Assembly (NCBI GenBank): GCA_048859965.1
Contig: JBLIZO010000037.1
Span: forward strand, 33,340-97,339
Origin: Fluviibacter sp048859965
GTDB lineage: Bacteria; Pseudomonadota; Gammaproteobacteria; Burkholderiales; Rhodocyclaceae
Length of the DNA stretch: 64,000 bases
Direction: 5' to 3'
Part shown: in pieces, positions 16,701-24,960 of the stretch
Position numbering within the stretch: position 1 is the first letter of the stretch
How the letters are laid out: each line of letters opens with the position of its first letter
Made by a program: the position numbers and the translations under genes
Notes under the pieces: generated by a model
What the model was told of the DNA's origin: nothing
Databases searched by the model: none
Seen by the model: only the letters and a program-made list of their open reading frames with translations

Positions 16701-17744
16701 TTACTCGGAGGCGAAAATATTACCGAGCTTGTCCATCTTTTCCAGCGCGATACCGCAACCACGAACCACACAAGTCAGCGGATCTTCGGCCACCATCACG
16801 GGCAGGCCGGTTTCTTCGCGCAGCAGACGGTCCAGATCGCGCAGCAGCGCACCACCGCCCGTCAGGATCAGGCCGCGTTCGGCAATATCCGCGCCCAATT
16901 CCGGCGGCGTTTGCTCCAGCGCCTGCTTCACGGCCGTCACGATCTGGTTGGTCGGTTCCGACAGCGCTTCGAGAATTTCATTCGAGGTCACGGTAAAGGT
17001 GCGTGGAATGCCTTCGGCCAGATTACGCCCCTTGACTTCCATCTCCAGCACTTCCAGACCCGGGAACGCAGTACCGATCTGTTTCTTGATGTTTTCGGCG
17101 GTGGTATCGCCGATCAGCATGCCGTAGTTGCGACGGATGTAATTAACGATCGATTCGTCAAACTTGTCACCGCCAACCCGCACCGAGGTCGAATACACCA
17201 TGCCACCCAGCGAGATCACGCCGACTTCGGTCGTGCCACCACCAATATCGACCACCATCGAACCCGTGGCGTCGCTCACCGGCAGACCGGCACCAATGGC
17301 TGCGGCCATCGGCTCTTCAATCAGATACACCTGCGAAGCACCCGCGCCGAGCGCGGATTCGCGAATCGCGCGACGCTCAACCTGCGTCGAACCGCAAGGC
17401 ACACAAATAATGATGCGCGGCGCCGGTGCGAACATACGCACATCGTGCACACGCTTGATAAACTGCTTGAGCATCTGCTCGGTCACGGTGAAGTCGGCGA
17501 TCACGCCGTCCTTCATCGGGCGAATCGCATTGATGCTGCCCGGCGTCTTACCGAGCATCATCTTGGCTTCCTTACCCACGGCTTCAATGCTCTTACGGGC
17601 ATTCGGGCCGCCATCGGTACGAATCGCCACCACCGACGGCTCATCCAGCACAATGCCTTTGCCGCGTGCATAGATCAGCGTATTGGCTGTACCCAGGTCG
17701 ATCGCCAGATCGTTAGAGAACATTCCGCGAAACAGTCCGAACAT
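16701..17744 (-). CDS. mreB: rod shape-determining protein MreB (bacterial actin)
   Basis: A 347-residue actin homologue that forms membrane-bound filaments guiding lateral wall synthesis. Family motifs are SNDLAIDLGTANTLIY (phosphate 1), VVDIGGGTTEVGVISLGG (phosphate 2) and ILTGGGALLRDLD (adenosine). The longer open frame back to 17849 is non-coding in character; the ATG at 17744 gives MFGLFRGMF, the standard amphipathic N terminus. It is the first gene of a nine-gene minus-strand run ending with lipA. A weak -35/-10 pair (TTGGGT, 17 bp, TTTACT on the minus strand at 17793-17765) could be its promoter. Confidence 0.96.
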   Translation of the reverse strand: MFGLFRGMFSNDLAIDLGTANTLIYARGKGIVLDEPSVVAIRTDGGPNARKSIEAVGKEAKMMLGKTPGSINAIRPMKDGVIADFTVTEQMLKQFIKRVHDVRMFAPAPRIIICVPCGSTQVERRAIRESALGAGASQVYLIEEPMAAAIGAGLPVSDATGSMVVDIGGGTTEVGVISLGGMVYSTSVRVGGDKFDESIVNYIRRNYGMLIGDTTAENIKKQIGTAFPGLEVLEMEVKGRNLAEGIPRTFTVTSNEILEALSEPTNQIVTAVKQALEQTPPELGADIAERGLILTGGGALLRDLDRLLREETGLPVMVAEDPLTCVVRGCGIALEKMDKLGNIFASE

Positions 17745-17855
17745 GGTGAAACTCCAGAATTCAAAGTAAAGGCGTGAGGCGCGCAGAACCCAAGGTTCGC
17801 GCTGCGCTGCAACGAAAGAGATCAAGCCGACAGACAAGCGGCCGACCAAACCACG

Positions 17856-17861
17856 TATAAT
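17856..17861 (+). promoter_or_regulatory. -10 box, probable gatCAB promoter
   Basis: TATAAT lies 29 bp before the gatC start in the 146-bp divergent gap between mreB and gatC. No good TTGACA is visible at 16-18 bp upstream (GACAAG is the nearest), so strength depends on the -10 element. Confidence 0.45.
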
Positions 17862-17890
17862 ACCGCAAATTCAAAGGGATATAGAACAAT

Positions 17891-18184
17891 ATGGCTTTTA
17901 CCCCCGAAGACGTGCAACGACTGGCGAAACTGGCCAGAATTGAGCTCGACACCGAGCAGGTTTCGGCCACCCTCGGCCACCTCGACAACATTTTCGGCAT
18001 GATCGCCGACATGCGCCAGGTCAACACCGATGGCATCGCCCCCATGGCCCACGCCTGCGATGTCGGTCAGCGCCTGCGTGACGACCAGGTCACCGACGGC
18101 AGCATCGAACAACGTGACCGCTGCCTGGCCCTGGCCCCCGAATCGGAAGCCGGGCTCTACCTCGTACCCAAGGTGATCGAATGA
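17891..18184 (+). CDS. gatC: Asp-tRNA(Asn)/Glu-tRNA(Gln) amidotransferase subunit C
   Basis: A 97-residue belt protein that wraps around the GatA-GatB interface. It has the FTPEDVQRLAKLARIEL opening, a central amphipathic helix ending LDNIFGMIADM, and a C-terminal PESEAGLYLVPKVIE that matches the family end. The stop overlaps the gatA start in ATGA. Its presence means the cell makes Gln-tRNA and/or Asn-tRNA by transamidation. Confidence 0.95.
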   Translation: MAFTPEDVQRLAKLARIELDTEQVSATLGHLDNIFGMIADMRQVNTDGIAPMAHACDVGQRLRDDQVTDGSIEQRDRCLALAPESEAGLYLVPKVIE

Positions 18185-19635
18185 TTCACGCCAGCCTCAA
18201 AGAACTTGCCAGCGCGCTCGAAGCCAAAAAGGTTTCCAGCCTGGAACTGACCGATCTGTTCCTCGGCCGTATCGCCCAGCACAACCCCACCATCAACGCT
18301 TTTGTCACCGTTGACGAAGAAAAGTCGCGCGCTGCTGCCAAAGCCGCCGATGCCGCCCGTGCCGCAGGCAAGGCCGGCCCACTCACCGGCGTACCGATCG
18401 CCCACAAAGACATCTTCTGCCAGGACGGCTGGCGCACCACCTGCGGTTCGCGCATGCTGGAAAACTTCATCGCACCCTATAACGCCACCGTCGTCGAACG
18501 CTGCAATCAGGTCGGCCTCGTCTCGTTGGGCAAACTCAACATGGACGAGTTCGCCATGGGCTCGTCGAACGAAACTTCGTATTACGGCCCTGTGCGCAAC
18601 CCCTGGGATACCGACCGCGTGCCCGGCGGTTCGTCGGGTGGTTCGGCCGCTGCCGTGGCGGCCCGCCTGGCACCGGCTGTCACCGGTACTGACACCGGTG
18701 GCTCGATCCGCCAGCCGGCCGCACTCTGTGGCCTGACCGGGCTCAAACCGTCGTACGGCACCGTCTCGCGCTGGGGCATGATCGCCTTTGCCTCCTCGCT
18801 CGATCAGGCCGGCCCCATGGCGCACTCCGCCGAAGATTGCGGCCTGCTGCTTAACGCCTTCGCCGGTTTCGACCCGAAAGATTCGACCAGCCTCGAACGC
18901 GAAACCGAAGACTACGCCCGTTCGCTGGAACAGCCACTCAAGGGTCTGCGCATCGGTCTGCCCAAAGAGTTCTTCAATGCAGATGGCGATGCGGCCACCA
19001 TGGCCGCCATCGACGCCGCACTGGCCGAATACCGCAAACTCGGCGCCGAAACCGTTGAGGTATCGCTACCGTCGATTGGCCAATCGGTGTCTGCCTACTA
19101 CGTCATCGCCCCGGCCGAAGCCAGCTCGAACCTATCGCGTTTCGATGGCGTGCGTTATGGCTATCGCGCCTCGGAATACACCGACCTCAACGACATGTAT
19201 GCCAAGTCACGCGCCCAGGGTTTTGGCGACGAAGTGAAGCGCCGCATCCTCATCGGCACCTATGTGCTGTCGCACGGCTACTACGATGCCTACTACCTGC
19301 AGGCACAGCGTCTGCGCCGCCTGATCGCCAACGACTTCGACAACGCCTTCAAGCAGTGTGACGTCATCGCCAGTCCGACCACACCGGGTACCGCCTTCAA
19401 GTTCGGCGAGAAATCGGGCGACCCCGTGCAGATGTACCTGTCGGACATCTACACCATCGGCGTCAACCTGGCCGGCATCCCGGCACTGTCGCACCCGTGC
19501 GGCGAGATCAACGGCCTGCCGGTCGGCATGCAGCTCATCGGCCCGTACTTCAGCGAGCACCGCCTGCTCAACGTCACCCACCAGTATCAGCAAGTCACCG
19601 ACTGGCATCGCCGTACCCCGGCTGCCTTCGCGTAA
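18181..19635 (+). CDS. gatA: Asp-tRNA(Asn)/Glu-tRNA(Gln) amidotransferase subunit A
   Basis: A 484-residue amidase that releases ammonia from glutamine for delivery to GatB. The amidase-signature catalytic triad is visible: Lys76 in VPIAHKDIF, the serine pair at 150-151 in PGGSSGGSAA, and Ser174 in TDTGGSIRQPA. The length is standard. Codon use is strongly C-ending, like gatB, as expected for a highly expressed housekeeping gene. It is separated from gatB by 21 bp. Confidence 0.96.
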   Translation: MIHASLKELASALEAKKVSSLELTDLFLGRIAQHNPTINAFVTVDEEKSRAAAKAADAARAAGKAGPLTGVPIAHKDIFCQDGWRTTCGSRMLENFIAPYNATVVERCNQVGLVSLGKLNMDEFAMGSSNETSYYGPVRNPWDTDRVPGGSSGGSAAAVAARLAPAVTGTDTGGSIRQPAALCGLTGLKPSYGTVSRWGMIAFASSLDQAGPMAHSAEDCGLLLNAFAGFDPKDSTSLERETEDYARSLEQPLKGLRIGLPKEFFNADGDAATMAAIDAALAEYRKLGAETVEVSLPSIGQSVSAYYVIAPAEASSNLSRFDGVRYGYRASEYTDLNDMYAKSRAQGFGDEVKRRILIGTYVLSHGYYDAYYLQAQRLRRLIANDFDNAFKQCDVIASPTTPGTAFKFGEKSGDPVQMYLSDIYTIGVNLAGIPALSHPCGEINGLPVGMQLIGPYFSEHRLLNVTHQYQQVTDWHRRTPAAFA

Positions 19636-19656
19636 CGGATGTAACGAGAGACACAC

Positions 19657-21099
19657 ATGACTTGGGAAGTCGTCATCGGCATGGAAACCCATGCCCAGCT
19701 CGCCACCAACTCCAAAATCTTTTCGGGGGCATCCGTCGCCTTCGGTGCACAACCGAACGCGCAGACCAGCCTCGTCGATCTGGCCATGCCAGGCGTTTTA
19801 CCCGTATTGAACCGTGAAGCCGTCTCCTGCGCCATTCGCTTCGGCCTCGCCGTTGGTGCCCGCATCGACCAGCGTTCCATCTTCGCCCGCAAAAACTACT
19901 TCTATCCGGATCTGCCCAAGGGCTACCAGATCAGCCAATTCGAAAATCCCGTCGTTGATGGCGGTACCATTACGCTGCAACTCGGCCAGGGTGAGAATGC
20001 CACCACCAAAGTGGTTCAACTCACCCGTGCTCACATGGAAGAAGATGCGGGAAAATCCCTGCACGAAGACTTCCACGGCCGCACCGGCGTTGACCTTAAC
20101 CGCGCCGGCACGCCGCTGCTCGAAATCGTGTCGGAACCTGACATGCGCTCCTCGGCAGAAGCCGTGGCCTACGCCCGCGCCCTGCATAGCCTCGTGCGCT
20201 GGATCGGCATCTGCGACGGCAACATGCAGGAAGGCTCCTTCCGCTGCGACGCCAACGTCTCGGTACGCAAACCCGGTCAGCCGTTCGGCACGCGCCGCGA
20301 AATCAAGAACCTCAACTCCTTCCGCTTCCTGCAACAGGCCATTGACTACGAAGTGCAGTGGCAGATCAACGAACTGGAAGAAGGCCGCGCCATTCAACAG
20401 GCCACCGTGCTGTTCGACCCGGACACCGGCGAAACCCGCGCCATGCGAACCAAAGAAGACGCGATGGATTATCGCTACTTCCCCGACCCCGATCTGCTGC
20501 CCGTGATCATCAGCGACGACTGGATTGCCCGCGTGCGCGGCGACATGCCGGAACTGCCGGAAGCCATGCGTGCCCGCTTCGAAGCGCTCGGCCTCTCGGC
20601 CTACGATGCAGCAGCCGTCACTGCCTCGCTGGAAATCGCTCGCTACTACGAAGGCACCCTCAAAGTGGCCGGTAATGCACAAGCCAAAGTGGCCGCCAAC
20701 TGGATCATGGGCGACCTCTCGGCACGCCTGAACCGCGAAGGCCTCGACATTGACGCCGCCCCGGTCAGCGCCGAGCAACTGGGTGGCCTCATCGCCCGCA
20801 TTGCCGACCAGACCATCTCCAACGCCATCGGCAAAAAAGTGTTTGACGCCCTTTGGCAGGGTCAAGGCAAGAGCGCCGACGAAATCATCGAAGCACAGGG
20901 CCTGAAACAGATCACCGACACCGGTGCGATTGAAGCCTTGGTGGATGAAGTCATCGCCGCCAACCCCGGCAACGTCGCCGAGTTCAAGGCCGGTAAGGAA
21001 AAAGCACTCAACGCACTGGTCGGCCAGATCATGAAGGCCGCCAAGGGCAAAGCCAACCCCCAACAGGTGAATGATTTGTTGAAAAAGAAGCTGGGTTAA
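19657..21099 (+). CDS. gatB: Asp-tRNA(Asn)/Glu-tRNA(Gln) amidotransferase subunit B
   Basis: A 480-residue subunit that binds the mischarged tRNA and performs the ATP-dependent amidation. It begins WEVVIGMETHAQL, with RKNYFYPDLPKGYQISQ, GSFRCDANVSVR and KTKEDAMDYRYFPDPDL-type motifs in the kinase-like core. The C-terminal YqeY-like tail domain ends KANPQQVNDLLKKKLG. A perfect hairpin terminator follows. Its last 33 codons are repeated in decayed form at 22562-22659, so this 3' end was the site of an old insertion or recombination. Confidence 0.96.
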   Translation: MTWEVVIGMETHAQLATNSKIFSGASVAFGAQPNAQTSLVDLAMPGVLPVLNREAVSCAIRFGLAVGARIDQRSIFARKNYFYPDLPKGYQISQFENPVVDGGTITLQLGQGENATTKVVQLTRAHMEEDAGKSLHEDFHGRTGVDLNRAGTPLLEIVSEPDMRSSAEAVAYARALHSLVRWIGICDGNMQEGSFRCDANVSVRKPGQPFGTRREIKNLNSFRFLQQAIDYEVQWQINELEEGRAIQQATVLFDPDTGETRAMRTKEDAMDYRYFPDPDLLPVIISDDWIARVRGDMPELPEAMRARFEALGLSAYDAAAVTASLEIARYYEGTLKVAGNAQAKVAANWIMGDLSARLNREGLDIDAAPVSAEQLGGLIARIADQTISNAIGKKVFDALWQGQGKSADEIIEAQGLKQITDTGAIEALVDEVIAANPGNVAEFKAGKEKALNALVGQIMKAAKGKANPQQVNDLLKKKLG

Positions 21100-21118
21100 C
21101 CGCGCGTACGCCCGCAAC

Positions 21119-21148
21119 GAAAATGCCGTTCATGTGAACGGCATTTTC
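21119..21148. terminator. bidirectional terminator after gatB
   Basis: A perfect inverted repeat: GAAAATGCCGTTCA at 21119-21132 pairs with TGAACGGCATTTTC at 21135-21148 around a 2-base spacer. The stem carries A-rich and T-rich outer arms, so it can act in both directions between gatB (+) and the convergent tautomerase (-). Confidence 0.85.
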
Positions 21149-21155
21149 ATTTCTC

Positions 21156-21557
21156 TCAAAGCAAGTCCGACGACAGCCTGCGGAATGCCTGGGTTTTACC
21201 GTCATACCCCCAATCCGCTCCGGCTACCTCAACAATCACAACATATAGCGGTGACATCGTTGTGTTGAAAACCGCACAAAGCATTTGATTCGCCGCCGAT
21301 ATGAAATCAGACTTTTCTTGTTCTGAATTGGTGCCTGCCGTGATGAACGCTTCCATCTGCGCCAACATCTGATTTTTGCTAAGACCCTGTCCATGAATTG
21401 ACCAATGAATAGCAGGACTGTGCTCAACCGTAACGACGGTCACCTCCGGTCGCTTACCAAGAATGTCTGCCATCAACTGAGTTGTTTTTTGCTGCAGCTC
21501 ATTAACTTGTTCGTGGGTCGGCGCATTACCGGTAACTGAAATTCGAATGAAAGGCAT
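21156..21557 (-). CDS. tautomerase-family protein, two 4-OT-like units
   Basis: A 133-residue member of the 4-oxalocrotonate tautomerase superfamily. Residues 2 to about 60 form one beta-alpha-beta unit starting MPFIRISV, with Pro2 (the catalytic Pro1 after Met removal). About residues 78-125 look like a second unit (SEQEKSDFISAANQM, then PLYVVIVEVAGADWGYDG) without an N-terminal proline. That arrangement recalls two-domain family members such as MSAD or cis-CaaD, but the substrate is unknown. AGGAG supports the start. It is transcribed divergently from the adjacent LysR gene, its likely regulator. Lower GC than its flanks suggests transfer. Confidence 0.75.
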   Translation of the reverse strand: MPFIRISVTGNAPTHEQVNELQQKTTQLMADILGKRPEVTVVTVEHSPAIHWSIHGQGLSKNQMLAQMEAFITAGTNSEQEKSDFISAANQMLCAVFNTTMSPLYVVIVEVAGADWGYDGKTQAFRRLSSDLL

Positions 21558-21632
21558 GGTTTTCTCCTGGAGTGTCGAGAACCCATTCTTTCAACCATCA
21601 ACCGGTATTACAATCCACAATCGAATCAACAT

Positions 21633-21655
21633 ATTGTTTCTTAATGGAGAACAAT
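21633..21655 (+). promoter_or_regulatory. dyad operator, LysR-type (ATTGTT-N11-AACAAT)
   Basis: A perfect inverted repeat ATTGTT (21633-21638), 11-bp spacer, AACAAT (21650-21655), which fits the T-N11-A rule for LysR-type boxes. It overlaps the ribosome-binding site (GGAG) and ends one base before the GTG of the LysR gene, so it could serve autorepression; the same repeat in mRNA would hide the ribosome-binding site in a hairpin loop. It lies in the 99-bp divergent gap with the tautomerase. Confidence 0.5.
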
Positions 21656-21656
21656 T

Positions 21657-22562
21657 GTGGACAAATCCCTGCTCGAGCAAATCGAAGATATCGCCGTATT
21701 TGCAACGGTTGTAGACCAAGGCAGCTTTTCTGGCGCAGGCCGCAAACTCGGCCTTGCAAAGTCCGCCATCAGCAAACGGGTTGATCGGCTTGAACGTGCC
21801 CTTGGGCTTCGTTTGCTACAACGCAGCACTCGTTCTCTTTCTGTGACAGAAGCAGGCAGGGCTATTCACGAACGAGCCGCGCAATCAATTTCCCTATTGG
21901 AAGAAGCAAGAAATCACGCATCCAATCTGATTGAGTCACCACGCGGGCTCATCAAAGTGACCACATCCGTTGCCTTCGGAAAACTATGTATAGCGCCCTT
22001 ACTTTCGGAATTTCTTCTGCTCTTCCCGGAAATCAAAATACAGCTAACCCTACTGGACCGGACCGTTGATTTGGTAGAAGAGGGGTTTGATCTGGCCATT
22101 CGACTGACACGCTCACCACCTGGGTTGCTCGTTGCAAAACCACTGATGCCGATCGAGTACGTGCTCTGTGCAACACCAAGCTACATTAACGGCAAACGGC
22201 TTCGAACACCCGCCGATCTCGCCAATTTGAATTGCCTCTCCTATGGCCAACAAGAACTCTCGCAAGCGTGGTCCTTTCAGAAAGGTGCAAGAAAAGAAAC
22301 GGTTAAAGTTTCGGGAAATATCGTGGTCAACAGCAGTGAGGTCGTGCGTGACTTGATGCTGCAGAATGTCGGCATTGGTCTGGTGGCTCGCTACGCCGTT
22401 GCCGATGAACTAAGCAAGGGAAGTCTGCGCGTACTGTTGCCAAGCTGGAAAGCGACGGGGCTCTTTGCCCAGACAGCCTTTGCTGTGTGGAGGCCACAAA
22501 TTCATCTGCCTCAGAAAATCAGGGTATTCGTGGATTTCCTGCAGGCTCGCTTAGCCCAATGA
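21657..22562 (+). CDS. LysR-family transcriptional regulator
   Basis: A 301-residue regulator with an N-terminal winged helix-turn-helix (about residues 9-68: IAVFATVVDQGSFSGAGRKL, then AKSAISKRVDRLE) and a C-terminal periplasmic-binding-like effector domain from about residue 95. It starts at GTG with GGAG seven bases upstream. The position divergent from a tautomerase gene suggests it senses that enzyme's substrate or product. Base composition is lower in GC than the neighbouring gatB and pyrE. Its stop codon (22560-22562) touches the gatB relic. Confidence 0.88.
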   Translation: MDKSLLEQIEDIAVFATVVDQGSFSGAGRKLGLAKSAISKRVDRLERALGLRLLQRSTRSLSVTEAGRAIHERAAQSISLLEEARNHASNLIESPRGLIKVTTSVAFGKLCIAPLLSEFLLLFPEIKIQLTLLDRTVDLVEEGFDLAIRLTRSPPGLLVAKPLMPIEYVLCATPSYINGKRLRTPADLANLNCLSYGQQELSQAWSFQKGARKETVKVSGNIVVNSSEVVRDLMLQNVGIGLVARYAVADELSKGSLRVLLPSWKATGLFAQTAFAVWRPQIHLPQKIRVFVDFLQARLAQ

Positions 22563-22659
22563 AGGCACTCAACGTATTGATCGGAAAATCATGAAAGCTG
22601 TCAAGGGTAAAGTTAACCGGCAACAGGTGAATGATCTGCTGAAGCGGAAGCTCGACTAA
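22562..22659 (+). pseudogene. decayed second copy of the gatB 3' end
   Basis: 98 bp align with the last 99 bp of gatB (21001-21099); by hand count 76 of 99 aligned positions are identical with one single-base deletion near 22585. A 15-bp block is identical (21061-21075 and 22621-22635). After the deletion the frame reads IMKAVKGKVNRQQVNDLLKRKLD, close to the true GatB tail. Many differences are synonymous, which fits divergence as part of a working gene (a foreign gatB end) more than random decay after a recent duplication. Weak similarity continues about 20 bp past the stop. No start codon or upstream gatB body is present. Confidence 0.85.
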
Positions 22660-22694
22660 TCACGCGCATGACTGCAAATAAGCTTTTCAGACTT

Positions 22695-22904
22695 TCATCT
22701 CGGACTATTTTGCTGACTTCTCCACTCGTCAGTCAACAATCCTCCAAAACCCCAGTCCTCTTCTTTGATCTCTTGAATAACAATATGTGTATGTTCAGGC
22801 TTCTTTCCTAGGATGTTAGCCAAAGAATCCGTAATTTCTTTAACCAGTTGAGCTTTCTGTATCCTAGTGGCGCCCTTGGTGATTTGAATGTTGACGTAAG
22901 GCAT
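22695..22904 (-). CDS. 4-oxalocrotonate tautomerase-like protein
   Basis: A 69-residue single-unit member of the tautomerase superfamily. It starts MPYVNIQITKG, so removal of Met exposes the catalytic Pro1, followed by the amphipathic helix ATRIQKAQLVKEITDSLANIL and the strand HTHIVIQEIKEEDWGFGG. An ATG six bases upstream would bury the proline as residue 3; AAAGG lies eight bases from the chosen ATG. The WGFGG ending is typical of small 4-OT homologues. It is not a recent copy of the tautomerase at 21156-21557. Substrate unknown. Confidence 0.82.
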   Translation of the reverse strand: MPYVNIQITKGATRIQKAQLVKEITDSLANILGKKPEHTHIVIQEIKEEDWGFGGLLTDEWRSQQNSPR

Positions 22905-22948
22905 AGCCATTACCTTTCTTATTTAAAGAACGCCTTCGTAGCCCAAGA

Positions 22949-23587
22949 CTAAACCCCGTACTGCTCTCGATAGGCCGCTACGGCGGGGCGATGACTGGCC
23001 AGGTCGGCGTTGCCCTTGAGAAAGTCGAGCAGGTCAGCAAGGTTGGCAATGGCGATGACCGGGATGCCGTAAGACGCGGAGACTTCCTGCACAGCCGACA
23101 ACTCGCCCGTGCCGCGTTCCATGCGGTCCAGCGCGATGAGTACGCCAGCAGGCGTGGCGCCCTGGTTGCGGATGAGTTCGACGGATTCGCGCACCGAGGT
23201 GCCGGCCGAGATGACGTCGTCCACGATGAGTACGCGCCCCTTGAGCGGCGCACCGACAATCGTGCCGCCTTCGCCGTGGTCCTTGGCCTCTTTGCGGTTG
23301 AAGGCATACGGAAAGTTATGGCCCTGCTGCGCCAGCACGACTGAGATTGCCGCAACGAGTGGAATGCCTTTGTAGGCGGGGCCAAACAACATGTCGAACG
23401 GCAGGCCGGATTCCAGCAAGCGGCCGGCGTAAAACTCGGAGAGTTTGGCCAGTGCGGCGCCATCCTGAAACAGGCCGGAATTAAAGAAATACGGCGAGAG
23501 GCGACCGGCTTTGGTTTTGAATTTGCCGAAGCGCAGCACGTTCTGGTCGAGGGCGAAGCGGATGAAATCGTGGCTCAGAGACGACAT
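22949..23587 (-). CDS. pyrE: orotate phosphoribosyltransferase
   Basis: A 212-residue enzyme that joins orotate to PRPP to give OMP in pyrimidine synthesis. The N-terminal KTKAGRLSPYFFNSGLF hood, the FNRKEAKDHGEGG flexible loop, and the PRPP-binding motif VLIVDDVISAGTS are all present. It is transcribed divergently from the glycerate kinase gene across a 74-bp gap. It is a housekeeping gene unrelated to its glycolate-pathway neighbours. Confidence 0.96.
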   Translation of the reverse strand: MSSLSHDFIRFALDQNVLRFGKFKTKAGRLSPYFFNSGLFQDGAALAKLSEFYAGRLLESGLPFDMLFGPAYKGIPLVAAISVVLAQQGHNFPYAFNRKEAKDHGEGGTIVGAPLKGRVLIVDDVISAGTSVRESVELIRNQGATPAGVLIALDRMERGTGELSAVQEVSASYGIPVIAIANLADLLDFLKGNADLASHRPAVAAYREQYGV

Positions 23588-23661
23588 GAAAATCTTTCAG
23601 TTAGGCACAATGGGAACTCGTGCATTATCTCAAGACATTGTCCCAAGACGAAACCGACGCG

Positions 23662-24948
23662 ATGACACCCCCGTTCAATGATGAAAAAGCGATCGCGCTT
23701 TTAAAGGCCATGTTTGCAGCGGCCGTGGCCAGCGCCCAGCCCGACGAGCGAGTGCCCCTGTTTCTGCCTGGCAGTGCCCCCAAAGGCCGGTTGATTGTGA
23801 TCGGGGCCGGCAAGGCATCAGCGGCGATGGCACGTGCCGTCGAAGCGCACTGGCCGGGTGAGCTTTCCGGCCTGGTTGTAACGCGCTACGGCTACGAGGA
23901 ATCTTGCGAGCGGATCGAGATTTTATCGGCGGCGCACCCGGTACCGGATGCCGCCGGTCACATGGCCGCCCAGCGCATTCTGGGTTGTGTGAGCAATCTG
24001 ACACCGGATGACGTGGTGCTCTGCCTCATTTCCGGCGGTGGCTCGGCCTTGCTGCCGCTGCCCGCAGAGGGACTGACACTGGATGACAAGCAACGCATTA
24101 ATCGCGAATTGCTGCGCTCGGGCGCGACGATTCGCGAGATGAATTGCGTCCGCCGCCATTTGTCGCGCATCAAAGGTGGTCGTCTGGCAGCAGCCTGTTA
24201 TCCGGCGCAGGTGATCAATCTGCTGATTTCCGATGTACCGGGCGATGACCCGGCCGATATCGCCTCTGGCCCAACGGTGGGCGACCCGACAACCTGTGCC
24301 GATGCGCTGGCGATTATTGATCGCTACCAGATCGTGATTCCAGACAGCATTCGTGCCCGGCTATTGGACGGCGGTCTGGAGTCGATCAAACCCGAGGATC
24401 AACGTCTGGCCCGTGTGACGACACATCTGATCGCCACACCGCACATGGCCCTGCAGGCTGCTGCGGACGTTTCACTCAACGCCGGCATCGCCACCTACAT
24501 TATGGGTGATGCGATTGAAGGCGAAGCGAAGGCGGTGGGCACTACCTTTGCCGGGCTGACCAAACAGATTCTGGCGCATAACGCCCCGTTTCAACGACCC
24601 TGCATTCTGCTCTCTGGGGGCGAAACGACCGTGACGGTGCACGAAGGCTGCGTGGGCAAAGGCGGTCGTAACGTGGAGTTTCTGCTGGCGCTGGGTGTCG
24701 CACTCCAAGGATTGCCCGGTGTCTTTGCACTCGCAGCAGATACGGACGGCGTGGACGGGCTGGAAGAAATTGCCGGTGCGGTACTGACGCCGGATACATT
24801 GCAACATGCCTGGGCACAGGGAGTGTCACCGCGCGAGGCACTCGACGCGCACGACGCGCACACGTTCTTTGGCAAACTGGGCCAGTCACTGATCACCGGC
24901 CCGACTAAAACCAACGTCAACGATTTCCGGGCGATTCTGATTACTTAG
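23662..24948 (+). CDS. ttuD: glycerate 2-kinase (MOFRL family)
   Basis: A 428-residue D-glycerate kinase of the TtuD/GckA class, which phosphorylates glycerate to 2-phosphoglycerate. Motifs are the N-terminal VIGAGKASAAMARAVE, LISGGGSALLPLPAEG, NCVRRHLSRIKGGRLA, SDVPGDDPADIASGPT, and the C-terminal MOFRL domain with LLSGGETTVTV and FALAADTDGVDG. A GTG at 23620 extends the frame, but the ATG at 23662 gives a family-typical N terminus; neither has a strong ribosome-binding site. It converges with glcF and would finish the glycerate route fed by GlcDEF and GarR. Confidence 0.9.
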   Translation: MTPPFNDEKAIALLKAMFAAAVASAQPDERVPLFLPGSAPKGRLIVIGAGKASAAMARAVEAHWPGELSGLVVTRYGYEESCERIEILSAAHPVPDAAGHMAAQRILGCVSNLTPDDVVLCLISGGGSALLPLPAEGLTLDDKQRINRELLRSGATIREMNCVRRHLSRIKGGRLAAACYPAQVINLLISDVPGDDPADIASGPTVGDPTTCADALAIIDRYQIVIPDSIRARLLDGGLESIKPEDQRLARVTTHLIATPHMALQAAADVSLNAGIATYIMGDAIEGEAKAVGTTFAGLTKQILAHNAPFQRPCILLSGGETTVTVHEGCVGKGGRNVEFLLALGVALQGLPGVFALAADTDGVDGLEEIAGAVLTPDTLQHAWAQGVSPREALDAHDAHTFFGKLGQSLITGPTKTNVNDFRAILIT

Positions 24949-24960
24949 CGAATTACCCGG

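Noticed and set aside
19798..21117. A 439-codon open frame antisense to gatB
   Set aside because: It lies wholly opposite a gene with strong family motifs; its composition mirrors the third-position bias of gatB and it has no recognisable domain.
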